DNA of 64,000 nucleotides from Thiodiazotropha sp040793985 (GCA_040793985.1 JBFNJI010000006.1:62001-126000), one strand, 5' to 3'; numbered from the stretch's first letter, positions 9,044 to 18,517 are shown. Program-made: numbers and translations. The notes: generated by a model not told the origin, from the sequence alone.

Positions 9044-10813
9044 TCAGACATCCGACAGCTTGAACACCCAGAGCGATCCGCCCTGGTTCAGATACTTGAC
9101 TTTCTTCGCCACATCACCGCCCCAGAGTGGGACAGCACCGCCCCAGCCCGAAGGTACGGCAATGAACTGCTCACCGTCCTGCTCCCAGGTAATCGGACAA
9201 CCAACCACGCCTGAACCTGTCTGGAATTTCCACAGCTCTTTACCAGTCTTGTCATCGAACGCCTTGAGATATCCTTCCGGTGTCCCGGTAAAGACCAGGC
9301 CACCGGCAGTGGTCATCACACCACCCCAGAGCGGTGCGTTGTTTTTGTATTCCCATACAATTTTTCCGCTCTTCGGATCGACCGCGCGCAAGGCGCCTAT
9401 GTAATCGTCGTTGAGCGGCTTAATGGTAAATCCGGCACCGAGATAGGCCGCACCCTTCTTGTAGGTGATAGGCTCATTCCAGAGATCCATGCCCCACTCG
9501 TTGGCAGGCACGTAGAAGAGTTCGGTATCCGGGCTGTAGGCCATCGGCATCCAATTCTTTGCCCCGAGAAACGAGGGCGCGACAAATATCACTTCACCCT
9601 TCTTACCATCCTTGCTCTTGGCGGGATCGCCCGGGCGTACACCGGTCTCCAGGGGGCGTCCGGTCTTGAGATCCACCCCCGTGGCCCAATCGATCTTATT
9701 GACGAAAGGGAAGGCATTCTTCAATTTGCCATTGGTGCGATCGAGGACATAGAAGAAGCCGTTGCGATCGGCATGCCCGGCCAATTTCTCCCCACCTTGG
9801 TTGTAAGAGACCAGTTCATTGACTCCGTCGTAGTCCCAGCCGTCATTGGGTGTGTATTGATAGTGCCAGGCTATCTTTCCGCTATCGGGATCGATGGCCA
9901 GCGTCGATGTGGAAAAGAGATTGTCGCCCGGTCTCAGGTGGGCGTTCCAAGGGGCGGGATTACCGGTACCGTAAAAGATCAGGTCTGTTTCATGGTCATA
10001 GGTACCGCCTTGCCAGGTGGCGGCACCGCCAGTCTTCCACATGTCTCCGGGCCAACTGGCATTGGTCTTTCCGGTGATGCCGTTCTCCATCTTCTTGTCG
10101 CCTTTCCAGATATAGCCCATGTGTCCTTCGACTGATGGACGGATCCAGCGCAGCTTTCCTGTCTTTGCATCACGCGCCTCGACACGACCTATGACACCGA
10201 ATTCACCGCCGGAAACACCGGTGATCACCATGTCTTTGACAATCAGCGGCGCTGCGGTAAACGAATAACCCGCCTTGTAGTCATCAATCTTCGCACGCCA
10301 TACCACCTTACCGGTGTCTTGATGGAGGGCGACGATGCGCGCATCCAGGGTCCCGAAAATCACCAGATCGTCATACAGGGCGGCACCGCGGTTGACCACG
10401 TCGCAACAGGGCAGGATACCGTCCGGCAGACGGTGGTCATATTGCCACAACTCCTGACCTGTCTTGGTATCGATGGCATATAGACGGGAGTAGGAGGCGG
10501 TGACAAACATCTTTCCATCCTTGACGACCGGTTGCGCCTCCTGACCACGCTGCTTCTCGCCACCGAAGGAGAAGCTCCAAGCAGGCACCAGTTTCTTCAC
10601 ATTGGATTTGTTTATTTTATTCAGCGGGCTATAGCGCTGGCCTTGTTGGCCCATTCCCCAGCTCAGGACATCTCCGGTGCTGGCCGCGTCACCATCTATC
10701 TCCGACTGGGTTGTGCGCGCATTGGCCGTGCCGACGAATGCCACAGTGGCGCTGAGGCTTGCAAGCGCAAGTGCCTTCAGTAAAACCTTATTTCGATGCA
10801 GGGAAATCATCAT
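9044..10813 (-). CDS. Lanthanide-type PQQ alcohol dehydrogenase (XoxF/PedH-like)
   Basis: A 589-residue periplasmic quinoprotein that oxidises primary alcohols to aldehydes and passes electrons to cytochrome c. Start 10813 follows GGAGGA and a signal peptide ending in TANA. Family landmarks are the vicinal disulfide pair Cys136-Cys137 (LPCCDVVNRG), the metal ligands in VSGGEFGV (Glu204) and GTGNPAPWN (Asn285), and catalytic WDYDGVNE. The Asp at 329, two residues after the catalytic Asp327, is the residue that marks lanthanide-dependent enzymes; calcium enzymes have Ala, Ser or Thr there. CCDVVNRGAA and a PedF-type cytochrome favour an ethanol-type enzyme of the PedH group over a strict methanol XoxF. 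Substrate preference is inferred. Confidence 0.92.
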   Translation of the reverse strand: MMISLHRNKVLLKALALASLSATVAFVGTANARTTQSEIDGDAASTGDVLSWGMGQQGQRYSPLNKINKSNVKKLVPAWSFSFGGEKQRGQEAQPVVKDGKMFVTASYSRLYAIDTKTGQELWQYDHRLPDGILPCCDVVNRGAALYDDLVIFGTLDARIVALHQDTGKVVWRAKIDDYKAGYSFTAAPLIVKDMVITGVSGGEFGVIGRVEARDAKTGKLRWIRPSVEGHMGYIWKGDKKMENGITGKTNASWPGDMWKTGGAATWQGGTYDHETDLIFYGTGNPAPWNAHLRPGDNLFSTSTLAIDPDSGKIAWHYQYTPNDGWDYDGVNELVSYNQGGEKLAGHADRNGFFYVLDRTNGKLKNAFPFVNKIDWATGVDLKTGRPLETGVRPGDPAKSKDGKKGEVIFVAPSFLGAKNWMPMAYSPDTELFYVPANEWGMDLWNEPITYKKGAAYLGAGFTIKPLNDDYIGALRAVDPKSGKIVWEYKNNAPLWGGVMTTAGGLVFTGTPEGYLKAFDDKTGKELWKFQTGSGVVGCPITWEQDGEQFIAVPSGWGGAVPLWGGDVAKKVKYLNQGGSLWVFKLSDV

Positions 10814-10894
10814 CTCTTCTCCTCCAGGTTCAATGGATTGTTCTGTTCCCGTGACAGCTTGTTGGATAAGTCCCATTCCTCATTCTCAGGTTTC

Positions 10895-10909
10895 AGCAAA
10901 ATCCAGGCC
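10895..10909 (-). promoter_or_regulatory. Sigma-54 (-24/-12) promoter of alcohol oxidation cassette
   Basis: Read on the minus strand the site is TGGCCTGGATTTTGC. GG and GC are separated by exactly ten bases, the invariant spacing of RpoN promoters, and five of six bases match TGGCAC. The transcript would begin near 10883, about 70 bases before the dehydrogenase ATG. An AcoR-like sigma-54 activator is encoded nearby. Confidence 0.7.
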
Positions 10910-11119
10910 AAACCATACCCTGATCCCAAGCATTGAGATAAGCACTTATTTTTGTTTAAGAAACTCAGTAAACATTGGGACAATAGGGGAACCGAGAGGA
11001 GCACTGCCCACCCTCTGATCGCTGTAATGATTCTGAGACAGTGATTCAAGACTCAACACATCTGTCCAACCCACGGACGAGGATCCGGGATTGAGCGCGG
11101 CGGGACTACTGGTTTTTCG

Positions 11120-12397
11120 TTATTGATAACCGCCGAGGGAGAGTGCGTGATAGACCTCGTTAATTCTACGCGGATCGTCCATGAGTCTTTTTTTCCAGGT
11201 CTTGAGCGGGATCCGCGCATGGATCAACCTGGGCAGTAACTGCAGATGTTCTGCATTACCGACATTGGATGCGCCGACAAGCCGGTCCTCATCAAACTGG
11301 AGATTGAGATAGCTATACTCTGCGGACGAGGAGAAACTGGCACTCTCACTCTGTTCATTATCATTCCAGACACCGAATGAACCGGAGATCAATCCCAGGG
11401 TATCAAGTACACTCATATTGATACTTCCAGGATAGCTTGCCTGTAAGCCGCACATATTCGCTGCGGCAATCCGGCCGTGTTCACTGGCGGTAAGTTGCAC
11501 TGCCTGTACTCTGCGACCGCCGGTGGAAAAACCAAGTCCCTGGCAGACATCACCGGCCGCGAAGACATTCGGCTTTGTAGTATTCAGACGCTCGTCCACA
11601 AGCACACCCTGATCGTAGGCAATCTCCGATCCTTCAAGAAACGCCGTATTCATTTTTGTACCGGTTGCGAAGATCACCATATCGGTAGCAAGTGAGTCGC
11701 CGTTATCCAATACCAGATAGAGTTGCTTGGATTCCGATTTGGCACTCTTTCTGGTCTCTTTGCTACTCTCAATCGCCTGCACATCGACACAGGTTCTAAC
11801 CACTATGCCCTTTGATTCGCACCAGGATCGGATCAGGCGGCTTGAGGTATCATTCATCAAGTGTGGCAGCAGACGCTCCCCCCTCTCAATCAGCTCGAGA
11901 CGCACACCTGCACGTGCAAGCGCATCAATTATAACCAGACCGATAAATCCGCCACCGACTACAATCAAACGGCTGTTGAATCCTAACTGGCCAACGATCT
12001 TCCTTGCATCGTTTAGCGTCCAGCAATTCAATACCCCAGGTAGCTCGCAGCCAGGAATTGGGGGGTTGTGCGGTCGGCTACCAGTGGCTATCAAAAGACG
12101 GTCGTATTCAAGGCGTGTTCCGTCCGCCAGATCGATCCTATCGTTACGGGTATCGACCTTGATCACACTGCCCTTGCGCACATCGATTGAGTTGGCGGCG
12201 AAATAGTCCTGCCCGCACCTGAGATAGGTATCCTTTTCTGCGATCTTTCCCTGCAGCAACCGGGGTATGGCCAGGCGAGAATAGGGCCTTTCAGCTTCAT
12301 TGCTGACCAGGGTGACGGTACTTGATTTGTCGAATCTACGAATAGACTCGGCCGCAACCACACCCGCTGGGCCCGCGCCAATGATCACATGCTGCAT
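11120..12397 (-). CDS. FAD/NAD(P)-dependent pyridine nucleotide-disulfide oxidoreductase
   Basis: A 425-residue flavoprotein. Start 12397 is chosen because it opens directly into the FAD Rossmann motif MQHVIIGAGPAGVVAAES, with GAGAG upstream. A second dinucleotide fold, LIVVGGGFIGLVIIDALARAG, lies near residues 158-178, and NVFAAGDVCQ is the C-terminal FAD motif. The family includes rubredoxin/ferredoxin reductases and the N-terminal part of NirB; no redox-active CxxxxC is present, so it is not a disulfide reductase. It is cotranscribable with the alcohol cassette only across a 300-base gap containing the sigma-54 promoter. The electron partner is unknown. Confidence 0.75.
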   Translation of the reverse strand: MQHVIIGAGPAGVVAAESIRRFDKSSTVTLVSNEAERPYSRLAIPRLLQGKIAEKDTYLRCGQDYFAANSIDVRKGSVIKVDTRNDRIDLADGTRLEYDRLLIATGSRPHNPPIPGCELPGVLNCWTLNDARKIVGQLGFNSRLIVVGGGFIGLVIIDALARAGVRLELIERGERLLPHLMNDTSSRLIRSWCESKGIVVRTCVDVQAIESSKETRKSAKSESKQLYLVLDNGDSLATDMVIFATGTKMNTAFLEGSEIAYDQGVLVDERLNTTKPNVFAAGDVCQGLGFSTGGRRVQAVQLTASEHGRIAAANMCGLQASYPGSINMSVLDTLGLISGSFGVWNDNEQSESASFSSSAEYSYLNLQFDEDRLVGASNVGNAEHLQLLPRLIHARIPLKTWKKRLMDDPRRINEVYHALSLGGYQ

Positions 12398-13109
12398 GGT
12401 AACTCTCTCAACTCCCTGACCGATAAACATCCTGAGATCCAATCAGCGCCCGGATATCTGCAGGAAGCCGCTCCCGGTTTCTTCCTGTATGCGGCTGTTC
12501 TGATTGCAATACTCAAATGCAGAGAATCCACAAACATCAATCCACCCTTTCTAACATGTTGGAACCGCCAGCAATCCAATCATCATCTTGTGCAGAAAGT
12601 CTGGTTGGAACGCCTAGATCTGGCGCCGGATCTGTCGCCGATGATGAACCTCTCGGTTGCTCTCGCAAGAAGCGCGCCACCATGTTGGTATAAATATTGA
12701 TGTTATCAATTCAACGCTGGAGGTTGACGCGCCTGGCGGCCAGTCAGGAGATCCTTGAACTAGTAGCTCAGTCGCAAACACCCCAGCGCACCAAACAGTA
12801 ACCGGCAAGCCTTCTACCGGTTGGATCATCAGGAAATATCTATTTGAAAATAGGGGTATTTTCCAGATCCATAGAATTGAGAGATTTGCGATTTAAGTAA
12901 GTCTTTTTTAAAAAGAAAGCGTGCATGCCGGACCGGGGTGCAGGGAAAAAAAGCGGACTGACCATGCAATTATTGAGCAACCCACTGTATCGAAACGGAA
13001 CAGTTGGGATTTAAAAATGTATCGGTAAAGACTACATTTTACTGTTGAATAACTAATGAATAACAACAAAAAAGCAGCATAACTGCATATCAGACAGGAT
13101 GGAGATTCA
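12398..13109. other. Long intergenic region between divergent genes
   Basis: About 710 bp separate the FAD oxidoreductase from the rightward AcoR-like activator gene. No convincing gene, RNA or repeat is seen. The final 200 bases are AT-rich, as expected for the activator's promoter region. Confidence 0.55.
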
Positions 13110-15125
13110 ATGACCCAGAATCAAAAACTCAGGCAGCATGCTCAACGCATATCCTCGGTGGCTGCGTCGAGTGATGATGTTGAGGATCTAGGCATTGAGC
13201 GCGAGATAATCAGGTCGTGGCAGCGATGTCTCAGCGACGAGCATCTGGATCCCTTCAAGCCACGCAATCCCAGCGTCCTCGAAGCTCAGTCCATGAACGA
13301 GCTCAGATCACGCTACGAACCGTTCATTCACTTGTCGGAACCGGAGCTTGCCAACCTGGCATCGGCGCTTTCGGGTAGCGGGTATGCGGTAATATTGACC
13401 GACAACAAGGGGCTCATTCTCAACCATCAGGTCGAGGAGAATCTGGCCAATGAGTTCAGACAGGCAGGATTGTGGCAAGGTGCCGATTGGGGCGAAGAAC
13501 ATGCCGGAACCAATGGTATAGGCACCTGTATTTCGGAGATGCGGCCAGTTACCGTGCACAGGGATGAACACTTTCTCAGGCAGAATATCGATCTATCCTG
13601 TTCCGCTGCACCGATATTTGATCCCCACGGCAATCTGCTCACCGTGCTGGATGCATCCTGTTGCGGTACGGAAGACTCTCGTGCCTCGCAGATCCATACC
13701 CGCGCATTGGTAGTGAGTTATGCCCGCCTCATGGAAGGCCGTTACTTTCTACGTGAATTCAGAAATCAGCGGATATTGCGCTTCCACAGCCGTGTCGAAT
13801 GCGTCGCGCTTCCCAATGAAGCCATGCTGGCCCTCGGAGAGGATAACCGTATCCTTGCTGCCAATATGGTGGCCTTGCAACTGCTCGGCATACAGGACCG
13901 CAGCAGATTGATTGGCAAGGAACTATCCGAACTGGTGGGGAACGATCTCGACAGCCTGCTGTTTGCCTCCAAATCGAACGAGGGTACCGTGCTGCCCTTC
14001 CGCTACCAGGATAGTGGTGCGCGATTTTTTGGCTTTATCTATAAATACAAAGAACCTGTTCGCTTACGTGGCCTTACCATCAAGCCCGCGACCCAAACCC
14101 CGGATGAGTGCCGTGGCGAGCTTTGCAACCTCAACAAGCTTGCCGGGGAAGACCCACAGATGCTGGAGGCCGCGAAGCGCGCTCTGCGGGTAGTCGACAA
14201 GCGCATACCGATACTTCTACAGGGGGAGACAGGTACCGGCAAAGACCTCTTCTCCCAGGCCCTGCACAAGGCGAGCAAGCGTAAAGACAGGCCCTTTGTT
14301 GCCCTTAACTGTGCATCGATTCCCGAGTCACTTATCGAGAGTGAACTTTTCGGTTACAAGCATGGTGCATTTACCGGGGCAAGACGTGAGGGCCGGCGGG
14401 GAAAACTGATTGAATCGAGCGGTGGAACGCTGTTCCTGGACGAAATAGGCGACATGCCCCTTAACATGCAATCCAGGCTGTTGCGTGTTCTCGAAACGGA
14501 AGAGGTGGTCCCCCTCGGTGCGGAGGAGTTGATCAAGGTCGATCTGAATATCGTGGCTGCGACCCATCACGACCTGGTGCAACTGATCAGCGAGGGCACC
14601 TTTCGCGAGGACCTCTACTATCGACTCAATGGCATCACCCTCTATCTGCCCCCTCTCAGAGAACGCCAGGACCTGCGCAACATCATTCTCAATGTCCTTG
14701 AAGCGGAAAATGATACCGGAAAGAAACTGCAAATCACTCCGGAGGCCATATCGCAACTACTAAAATACCCCTGGCCAGGCAACCTGCGTCAACTGCGCAA
14801 CGTAGTACGCACAGCGGTTGCCTTATGCGACGGCTGTGTGATCGACATCTCCCATATCAATCTGCCTACCCTGGTCGAGCGCAATCACAAACCGGCCAAT
14901 GACTGTCTCCATGAGACTCAAGCTTCTACGGCGAACGTCTCGGAGTTTCCCGCAGGCGAGCAAACCTCGGACAATCCTCTCAGATCCGCGGAACATACGG
15001 TCATACTGAACGCACTGAAAACCAATAACTGGAATATCTCACGCACTGCGGAAACCCTCGATATGAGCAGAAACACGCTCTATCGCAAGATGCAAAAGCA
15101 CGATATAAAACCGGAAAACCGTTAA
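13110..15125 (+). CDS. AcoR-like sigma-54-dependent transcriptional activator
   Basis: A 671-residue enhancer-binding protein. The N-terminal third is a GAF-type sensory region (about residues 75-205; GEEHAGTNGIGT is the AcoR-family signature), followed by a PAS-like segment near 230-330. The AAA+ domain (about 345-575) has Walker A GETGTGKD, the sigma-54 contact loop GAFTGA and Walker B LFLDEIGD. A Fis-type helix-turn-helix closes the protein (NNWNISRTAETLDMSRNTLYRKM). Family members activate alcohol/acetoin catabolism genes. The two RpoN promoters flanking it, before the dehydrogenase and the porin, are its likely targets. GGAG six bases before the ATG supports the start. Confidence 0.9.
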   Translation: MTQNQKLRQHAQRISSVAASSDDVEDLGIEREIIRSWQRCLSDEHLDPFKPRNPSVLEAQSMNELRSRYEPFIHLSEPELANLASALSGSGYAVILTDNKGLILNHQVEENLANEFRQAGLWQGADWGEEHAGTNGIGTCISEMRPVTVHRDEHFLRQNIDLSCSAAPIFDPHGNLLTVLDASCCGTEDSRASQIHTRALVVSYARLMEGRYFLREFRNQRILRFHSRVECVALPNEAMLALGEDNRILAANMVALQLLGIQDRSRLIGKELSELVGNDLDSLLFASKSNEGTVLPFRYQDSGARFFGFIYKYKEPVRLRGLTIKPATQTPDECRGELCNLNKLAGEDPQMLEAAKRALRVVDKRIPILLQGETGTGKDLFSQALHKASKRKDRPFVALNCASIPESLIESELFGYKHGAFTGARREGRRGKLIESSGGTLFLDEIGDMPLNMQSRLLRVLETEEVVPLGAEELIKVDLNIVAATHHDLVQLISEGTFREDLYYRLNGITLYLPPLRERQDLRNIILNVLEAENDTGKKLQITPEAISQLLKYPWPGNLRQLRNVVRTAVALCDGCVIDISHINLPTLVERNHKPANDCLHETQASTANVSEFPAGEQTSDNPLRSAEHTVILNALKTNNWNISRTAETLDMSRNTLYRKMQKHDIKPENR

Positions 15126-15328
15126 CTCAGAAATCCTCAGCCACAACCCTGTCCATAGGGCCAAGGATCAAGCGACACCGGCCAAACCTGCTGCTGCATG
15201 TTTCAATAGATAACCATGACGCAAATGGATGCCAGTGAAAATATCAGATCGTTACTCCAGCTGCGCATATCGCAACTACCCATTGACTAGAGCATTTATT
15301 TCGCAGTATTTGTATGGCTTCGCGGTGA

Positions 15329-16102
15329 TCAGCCTCTGTTTGCGGTTATTCCTTTTACACCCTCTTCCCTTATGACTCCGGAGAGTATTGCAGGCTGGCG
15401 ATTGAGCAGGTCCCTGGCCAGACGATCCGCGTCACGCACCACATCGGGATCGATACGCGAGGGTTGCACCACCTCCTCGTGGATGATGCTCGCAGGTCCC
15501 TTCGAGAGGAAGAGTATCTGATCTGCCAGTTCCAGCGCCTCATTGAGGTTGTGGGTCACCATTATTACCGCGCTCGAGTGGTCGCGCCAGAGGTCGAGTA
15601 CCAAGTCCCTCAATGAGGCGGCCGTGGGCGCATCCAAGGATGAGAAAGGCTCATCCAGCAGGAGGATATCGGGTCTAATGGCCATCGCTCTTGCCAGCGC
15701 AACACGCCTCTGCATGCCCCCGGAAAGTTGACCGGGAAAGGCATCCGCTCTGTCGTGGAGCTCAATCCTGCGCAACAGATGATCGATCCAAGAATTGTCT
15801 TCATTGGCACCTGTCATCACGAGCTCAATATTTTCTCGTACCGTCAACCAGGGCATCAATCTTGGATCCTGAAAAACATAGCTAACACACCCTGGCCCGC
15901 CATCCACCCACTCCAGGCTGCCGTCAAATTCCACATCCAGTCCGCTGAGTATATTTAGCAAAGTGCTTTTACCGGCACCCGACGGACCCACTAGGCTGAT
16001 GAAGGCATCGGTTAAGATCTCGAACTCAAGTTCGCGAATAACCGACATCTCCGCGAAAGACTTATGCTTTATCCTGACCCTGCAACCGTTCACGAACGCC
16101 AC
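15329..16102 (-). CDS. ABC importer ATPase (nitrate/sulfonate/taurine type)
   Basis: A 257-residue cytoplasmic ATPase. Walker A is GPSGAGKST, the Q-loop lies at YVFQDPRLMPWLTV, the signature is LSGGMQRRVALARA, Walker B is ILLLDEPF and the H-loop is MVTHN. The QDPRLMPWLTV segment is typical of SsuB/TauB/NrtD ATPases. It starts at GTG and overlaps the permease gene by 13 bases. Substrate is set by the binding protein and is not known. Confidence 0.85.
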   Translation of the reverse strand: MAFVNGCRVRIKHKSFAEMSVIRELEFEILTDAFISLVGPSGAGKSTLLNILSGLDVEFDGSLEWVDGGPGCVSYVFQDPRLMPWLTVRENIELVMTGANEDNSWIDHLLRRIELHDRADAFPGQLSGGMQRRVALARAMAIRPDILLLDEPFSSLDAPTAASLRDLVLDLWRDHSSAVIMVTHNLNEALELADQILFLSKGPASIIHEEVVQPSRIDPDVVRDADRLARDLLNRQPAILSGVIREEGVKGITANRG

Positions 16103-16836
16103 CGGGTCAAATAGTTTTCCAAGGGGCGCATCAGCAACGATTCTATACTATAGATCACAAATACAAATGCCAGGGTGTAGGCAAGGATACTGGTAATATC
16201 GAAGAACTGGAAAAATGTATTCAACTGAAAACCCACACCGTCGCTACGCCCAAGCAGTTCGACGACAAGTACGATCTTCCAAATAAGCGACAGGCCCGAT
16301 CTGGCGGCTGCCATGAGATAGGGATAGAGTTGCGGCATGTAGATATGAACCAGCCTGCGCAGCAGAGGCACCCGAAACACCTCGCCGACCTGAAGCAGTT
16401 GATGGTCTATGGCGCGCACACCCTCGCGCACCGTCACCGCCACAAGCGGCATCTTGTTTATCGCCACCGCGGCCACTGCCGCTGCTTCGACCAATCCGAA
16501 CCAGACATAGCAGAGAATGATTACAACCAGGGCGGGAATGTTGAGTCCCATGATGAGCACACCATCAAGAATGGTATCGATCAAGGGAAAACGTCCCATG
16601 AGAAATCCAATCAGGATGCCGGCAAGCATGGCAATGGTAAATGCCAAAACAACCCGCCGCAGGGTGACGGCGATACTGACCAGCAGATCACCATCGATTA
16701 AATGGGTCCAGAGAGACTGCAGCACCTCCAGCGGGCCTGGCAGCTCATTACTCTCCAGAAAATAAGCCGCAACCTGCCAGATAGATAGAAAAACAGAGAG
16801 AAAAAGCCACCTACCCCAGTTACTGCCTTGCAACAT
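16090..16836 (-). CDS. ABC importer permease (SsuC/TauC type)
   Basis: A 248-residue integral membrane permease with about six hydrophobic segments and the binding-protein-dependent transport loop near EVFRVPLLRRLVHIYMPQLYP, which docks the ATPase. The family normally works as a homodimer with two ATPases. The gene overlaps its ATPase partner downstream and the binding-protein gene upstream (17 bases), so the three are translationally coupled. Confidence 0.85.
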   Translation of the reverse strand: MLQGSNWGRWLFLSVFLSIWQVAAYFLESNELPGPLEVLQSLWTHLIDGDLLVSIAVTLRRVVLAFTIAMLAGILIGFLMGRFPLIDTILDGVLIMGLNIPALVVIILCYVWFGLVEAAAVAAVAINKMPLVAVTVREGVRAIDHQLLQVGEVFRVPLLRRLVHIYMPQLYPYLMAAARSGLSLIWKIVLVVELLGRSDGVGFQLNTFFQFFDITSILAYTLAFVFVIYSIESLLMRPLENYLTRWRS

Positions 16837-17812
16837 CGTTTTCGATCAACTCCCCGCTGTCCAGGACCTGCCAGAACGTTCCAGTCTGTAACAGGGTCGC
16901 CTCGCCAACCAGCCTCTTACCGCCCTCCTTGGCCAACATATCAAAAACCTTTGATGCAACCTTCATTCCATTTTCCTTCAGCCCATAGGGTATGCCTTCC
17001 CTATAGCCCTGTTTGAGGTTGTTGAGGGTGGTTCTATCCTTTGCCTTGGTCAACGGCGCGATTGTCTCCCACTCCTCGTCACTCTCATCCAAAATCCGTT
17101 TTGCAGCATATGAGGCCTTCAGAAGACCCGTAATCAAATGTCGGTTTTTCTCCGCCCACTTGGATGAGAAGACCCAGCCAAGCATGGGGACAGGTTCCTT
17201 GATCTCCAATCCATCGAGCATCGATCTGACGTCGACCAGTGGCAGCATCCCAGCAGCCTGCAGGCGTGCACCATAGTGCCAGAAGTTCAACACAGCAGGC
17301 AGGTCCCCCTTGAGCATGAGCTGATTGAGTAGCGGCGGTGCTGCAAATGCGGGTTCGACAGCATTAGCTATATCCAGCCCCTGTTTGCGACCGAATGCCT
17401 GTAACAGGAGCCAACTCTTATCCACAGCACCACCGGCCACACCCAGCTTGAGATCCTTGAGATCGGATAACTGCTTGATAGCGGCATCGGGTCGCACATA
17501 GAGGCCGCCAACGGTGAGGGAGTATGGAAAGAAGGTGTAGTCCTTTCCTACCGCCCGCTGTCTGTTAACCCAGATCCAGTCACTGACGATCACATCGACA
17601 GCGCCTCCCTGCAGGGCAATGCTGTTAGCGTTCTTTGAACTCAAAGGGACGATCTTGATCGCGAAACCGTTTTTGCTGTCGAGTTGGTGACGGTGTAACA
17701 CATCCATCTCCCAATTAACTGTTCCAAATTGGAGCACACCCACGCGTAATTGCTCCATGGCCATGGCAGGGAAACAAGCAACAAAGAAGAAAAAAGCGAT
17801 AATTCTGTTCAT
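16820..17812 (-). CDS. ABC importer substrate-binding protein (SsuA/NrtA-like)
   Basis: A 330-residue periplasmic binding protein with a signal peptide ending in AMAM. It has the two-lobe fold features of the NMT1/SsuA family: GTVNWEMDVL near the N-terminus, GGAVDVIVSDW and DLKDLKLGVAGGAVDKSW. It is the first gene of the importer operon. Its place between an alcohol-oxidation activator and a porin suggests uptake linked to that regulon, but the ligand cannot be told from sequence. Confidence 0.8.
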   Translation of the reverse strand: MNRIIAFFFFVACFPAMAMEQLRVGVLQFGTVNWEMDVLHRHQLDSKNGFAIKIVPLSSKNANSIALQGGAVDVIVSDWIWVNRQRAVGKDYTFFPYSLTVGGLYVRPDAAIKQLSDLKDLKLGVAGGAVDKSWLLLQAFGRKQGLDIANAVEPAFAAPPLLNQLMLKGDLPAVLNFWHYGARLQAAGMLPLVDVRSMLDGLEIKEPVPMLGWVFSSKWAEKNRHLITGLLKASYAAKRILDESDEEWETIAPLTKAKDRTTLNNLKQGYREGIPYGLKENGMKVASKVFDMLAKEGGKRLVGEATLLQTGTFWQVLDSGELIENDVARQ

Positions 17813-18140
17813 GTCTCTTTTTCAGAATAGGTCTTGATGGACAACACATTCTCAGACATTCAATAACTGCAGCGTCTAGCTAGAGAATAACAGACTTGTA
17901 GGGGCAGACAAGCTGAATGCAAATGATGTTTGAATACAAACCGTGGCAAACTATATGCAATTCCAGTTCGGTTTCCTGTTAACAAACCAGTCAGCCGCTT
18001 CCAGTAAGAGGGAGTTGCGAAACCTGATTAGCCATACAGACGGCAACTGACATTCAGTATCGACGAGTATCAGTGAGCAGATTTTCCTAACCTAAGCTAG
18101 TGGCTGTCATTCGACCTAACAAGGTTTTGAATAAACGGTG

Positions 18141-18160
18141 ATGTTGCAAGTAAGCAACAT
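18141..18160. promoter_or_regulatory. Palindrome, candidate enhancer-binding site
   Basis: ATGTTGC and GCAACAT are perfect 7-bp arms around AAGTAA. The site is about 230 bp upstream of the sigma-54 promoter, within the usual range for an activator's upstream site. No copy was found before the dehydrogenase promoter, so assignment to the AcoR-like activator is tentative. Confidence 0.4.
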
Positions 18161-18382
18161 TAAGGTGAATAACCAAATGCGGACTCCGGATTGCAAGTGC
18201 CAGGTAACAAGTCACGCTGCTTTTGCAGCAGAAGCCACCGCCGCTTTTCTTGCCGCTGTGCCACATTAGTACAATCAGACTCAGATCATTGTCTTAAAAA
18301 AGGGACAGAGCGTCACATCAACTCCCTGGCATCCCGTTCTCCCCCCCTCCTATCTTACTGTTATTTATATCAATAACCATAG

Positions 18383-18397
18383 TGGCATAGGGATTGC
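18383..18397 (+). promoter_or_regulatory. Sigma-54 (-24/-12) promoter of porin gene
   Basis: TGGCATAGGGATTGC matches TGGCAC-N5-TTGC at all but one position with the required ten-base spacing between GG and GC, and is followed by A as in the consensus. Transcription would start near 18410, giving a leader of about 110 bases before the porin ATG. Confidence 0.8.
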
Positions 18398-18517
18398 AAT
18401 TTCGCCAAAACCAAGAGCGGTGTAATTTTTTTGCAACAAACTAATGCACAGAGTCGTAACGACGGTACGGTCTTGAATGGCCGTTTTAAATAATCAAAGA
18501 GAGGAGCCCAACTCGAT

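Larger units (their letters stand above)
17813..18517. other. Long intergenic region upstream of porin
   Basis: About 700 bp between the leftward ABC operon and the rightward porin. It contains a palindrome at 18141-18160 and a sigma-54 promoter at 18383-18397. A second, weaker -24/-12-like match is TGGCAAACTATATGC at 17944-17958, with correct spacing but ATGC instead of TTGC. No gene was accepted here. Confidence 0.6.

Noticed and set aside
9044..10813. Calcium-type methanol dehydrogenase MxaF
   Set aside because: Asp two residues after the catalytic Asp indicates a lanthanide enzyme, and no mxaI or other mxa genes are present.
12389..12700. 103-codon frame in the gap before the activator gene
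   Set aside because: No signal, domain or ribosome-binding site; composition looks non-coding.
18191..18376. Short frame upstream of the porin
   Set aside because: Very Cys/Ser/Arg-rich, ends at the sigma-54 promoter, no ribosome-binding site.
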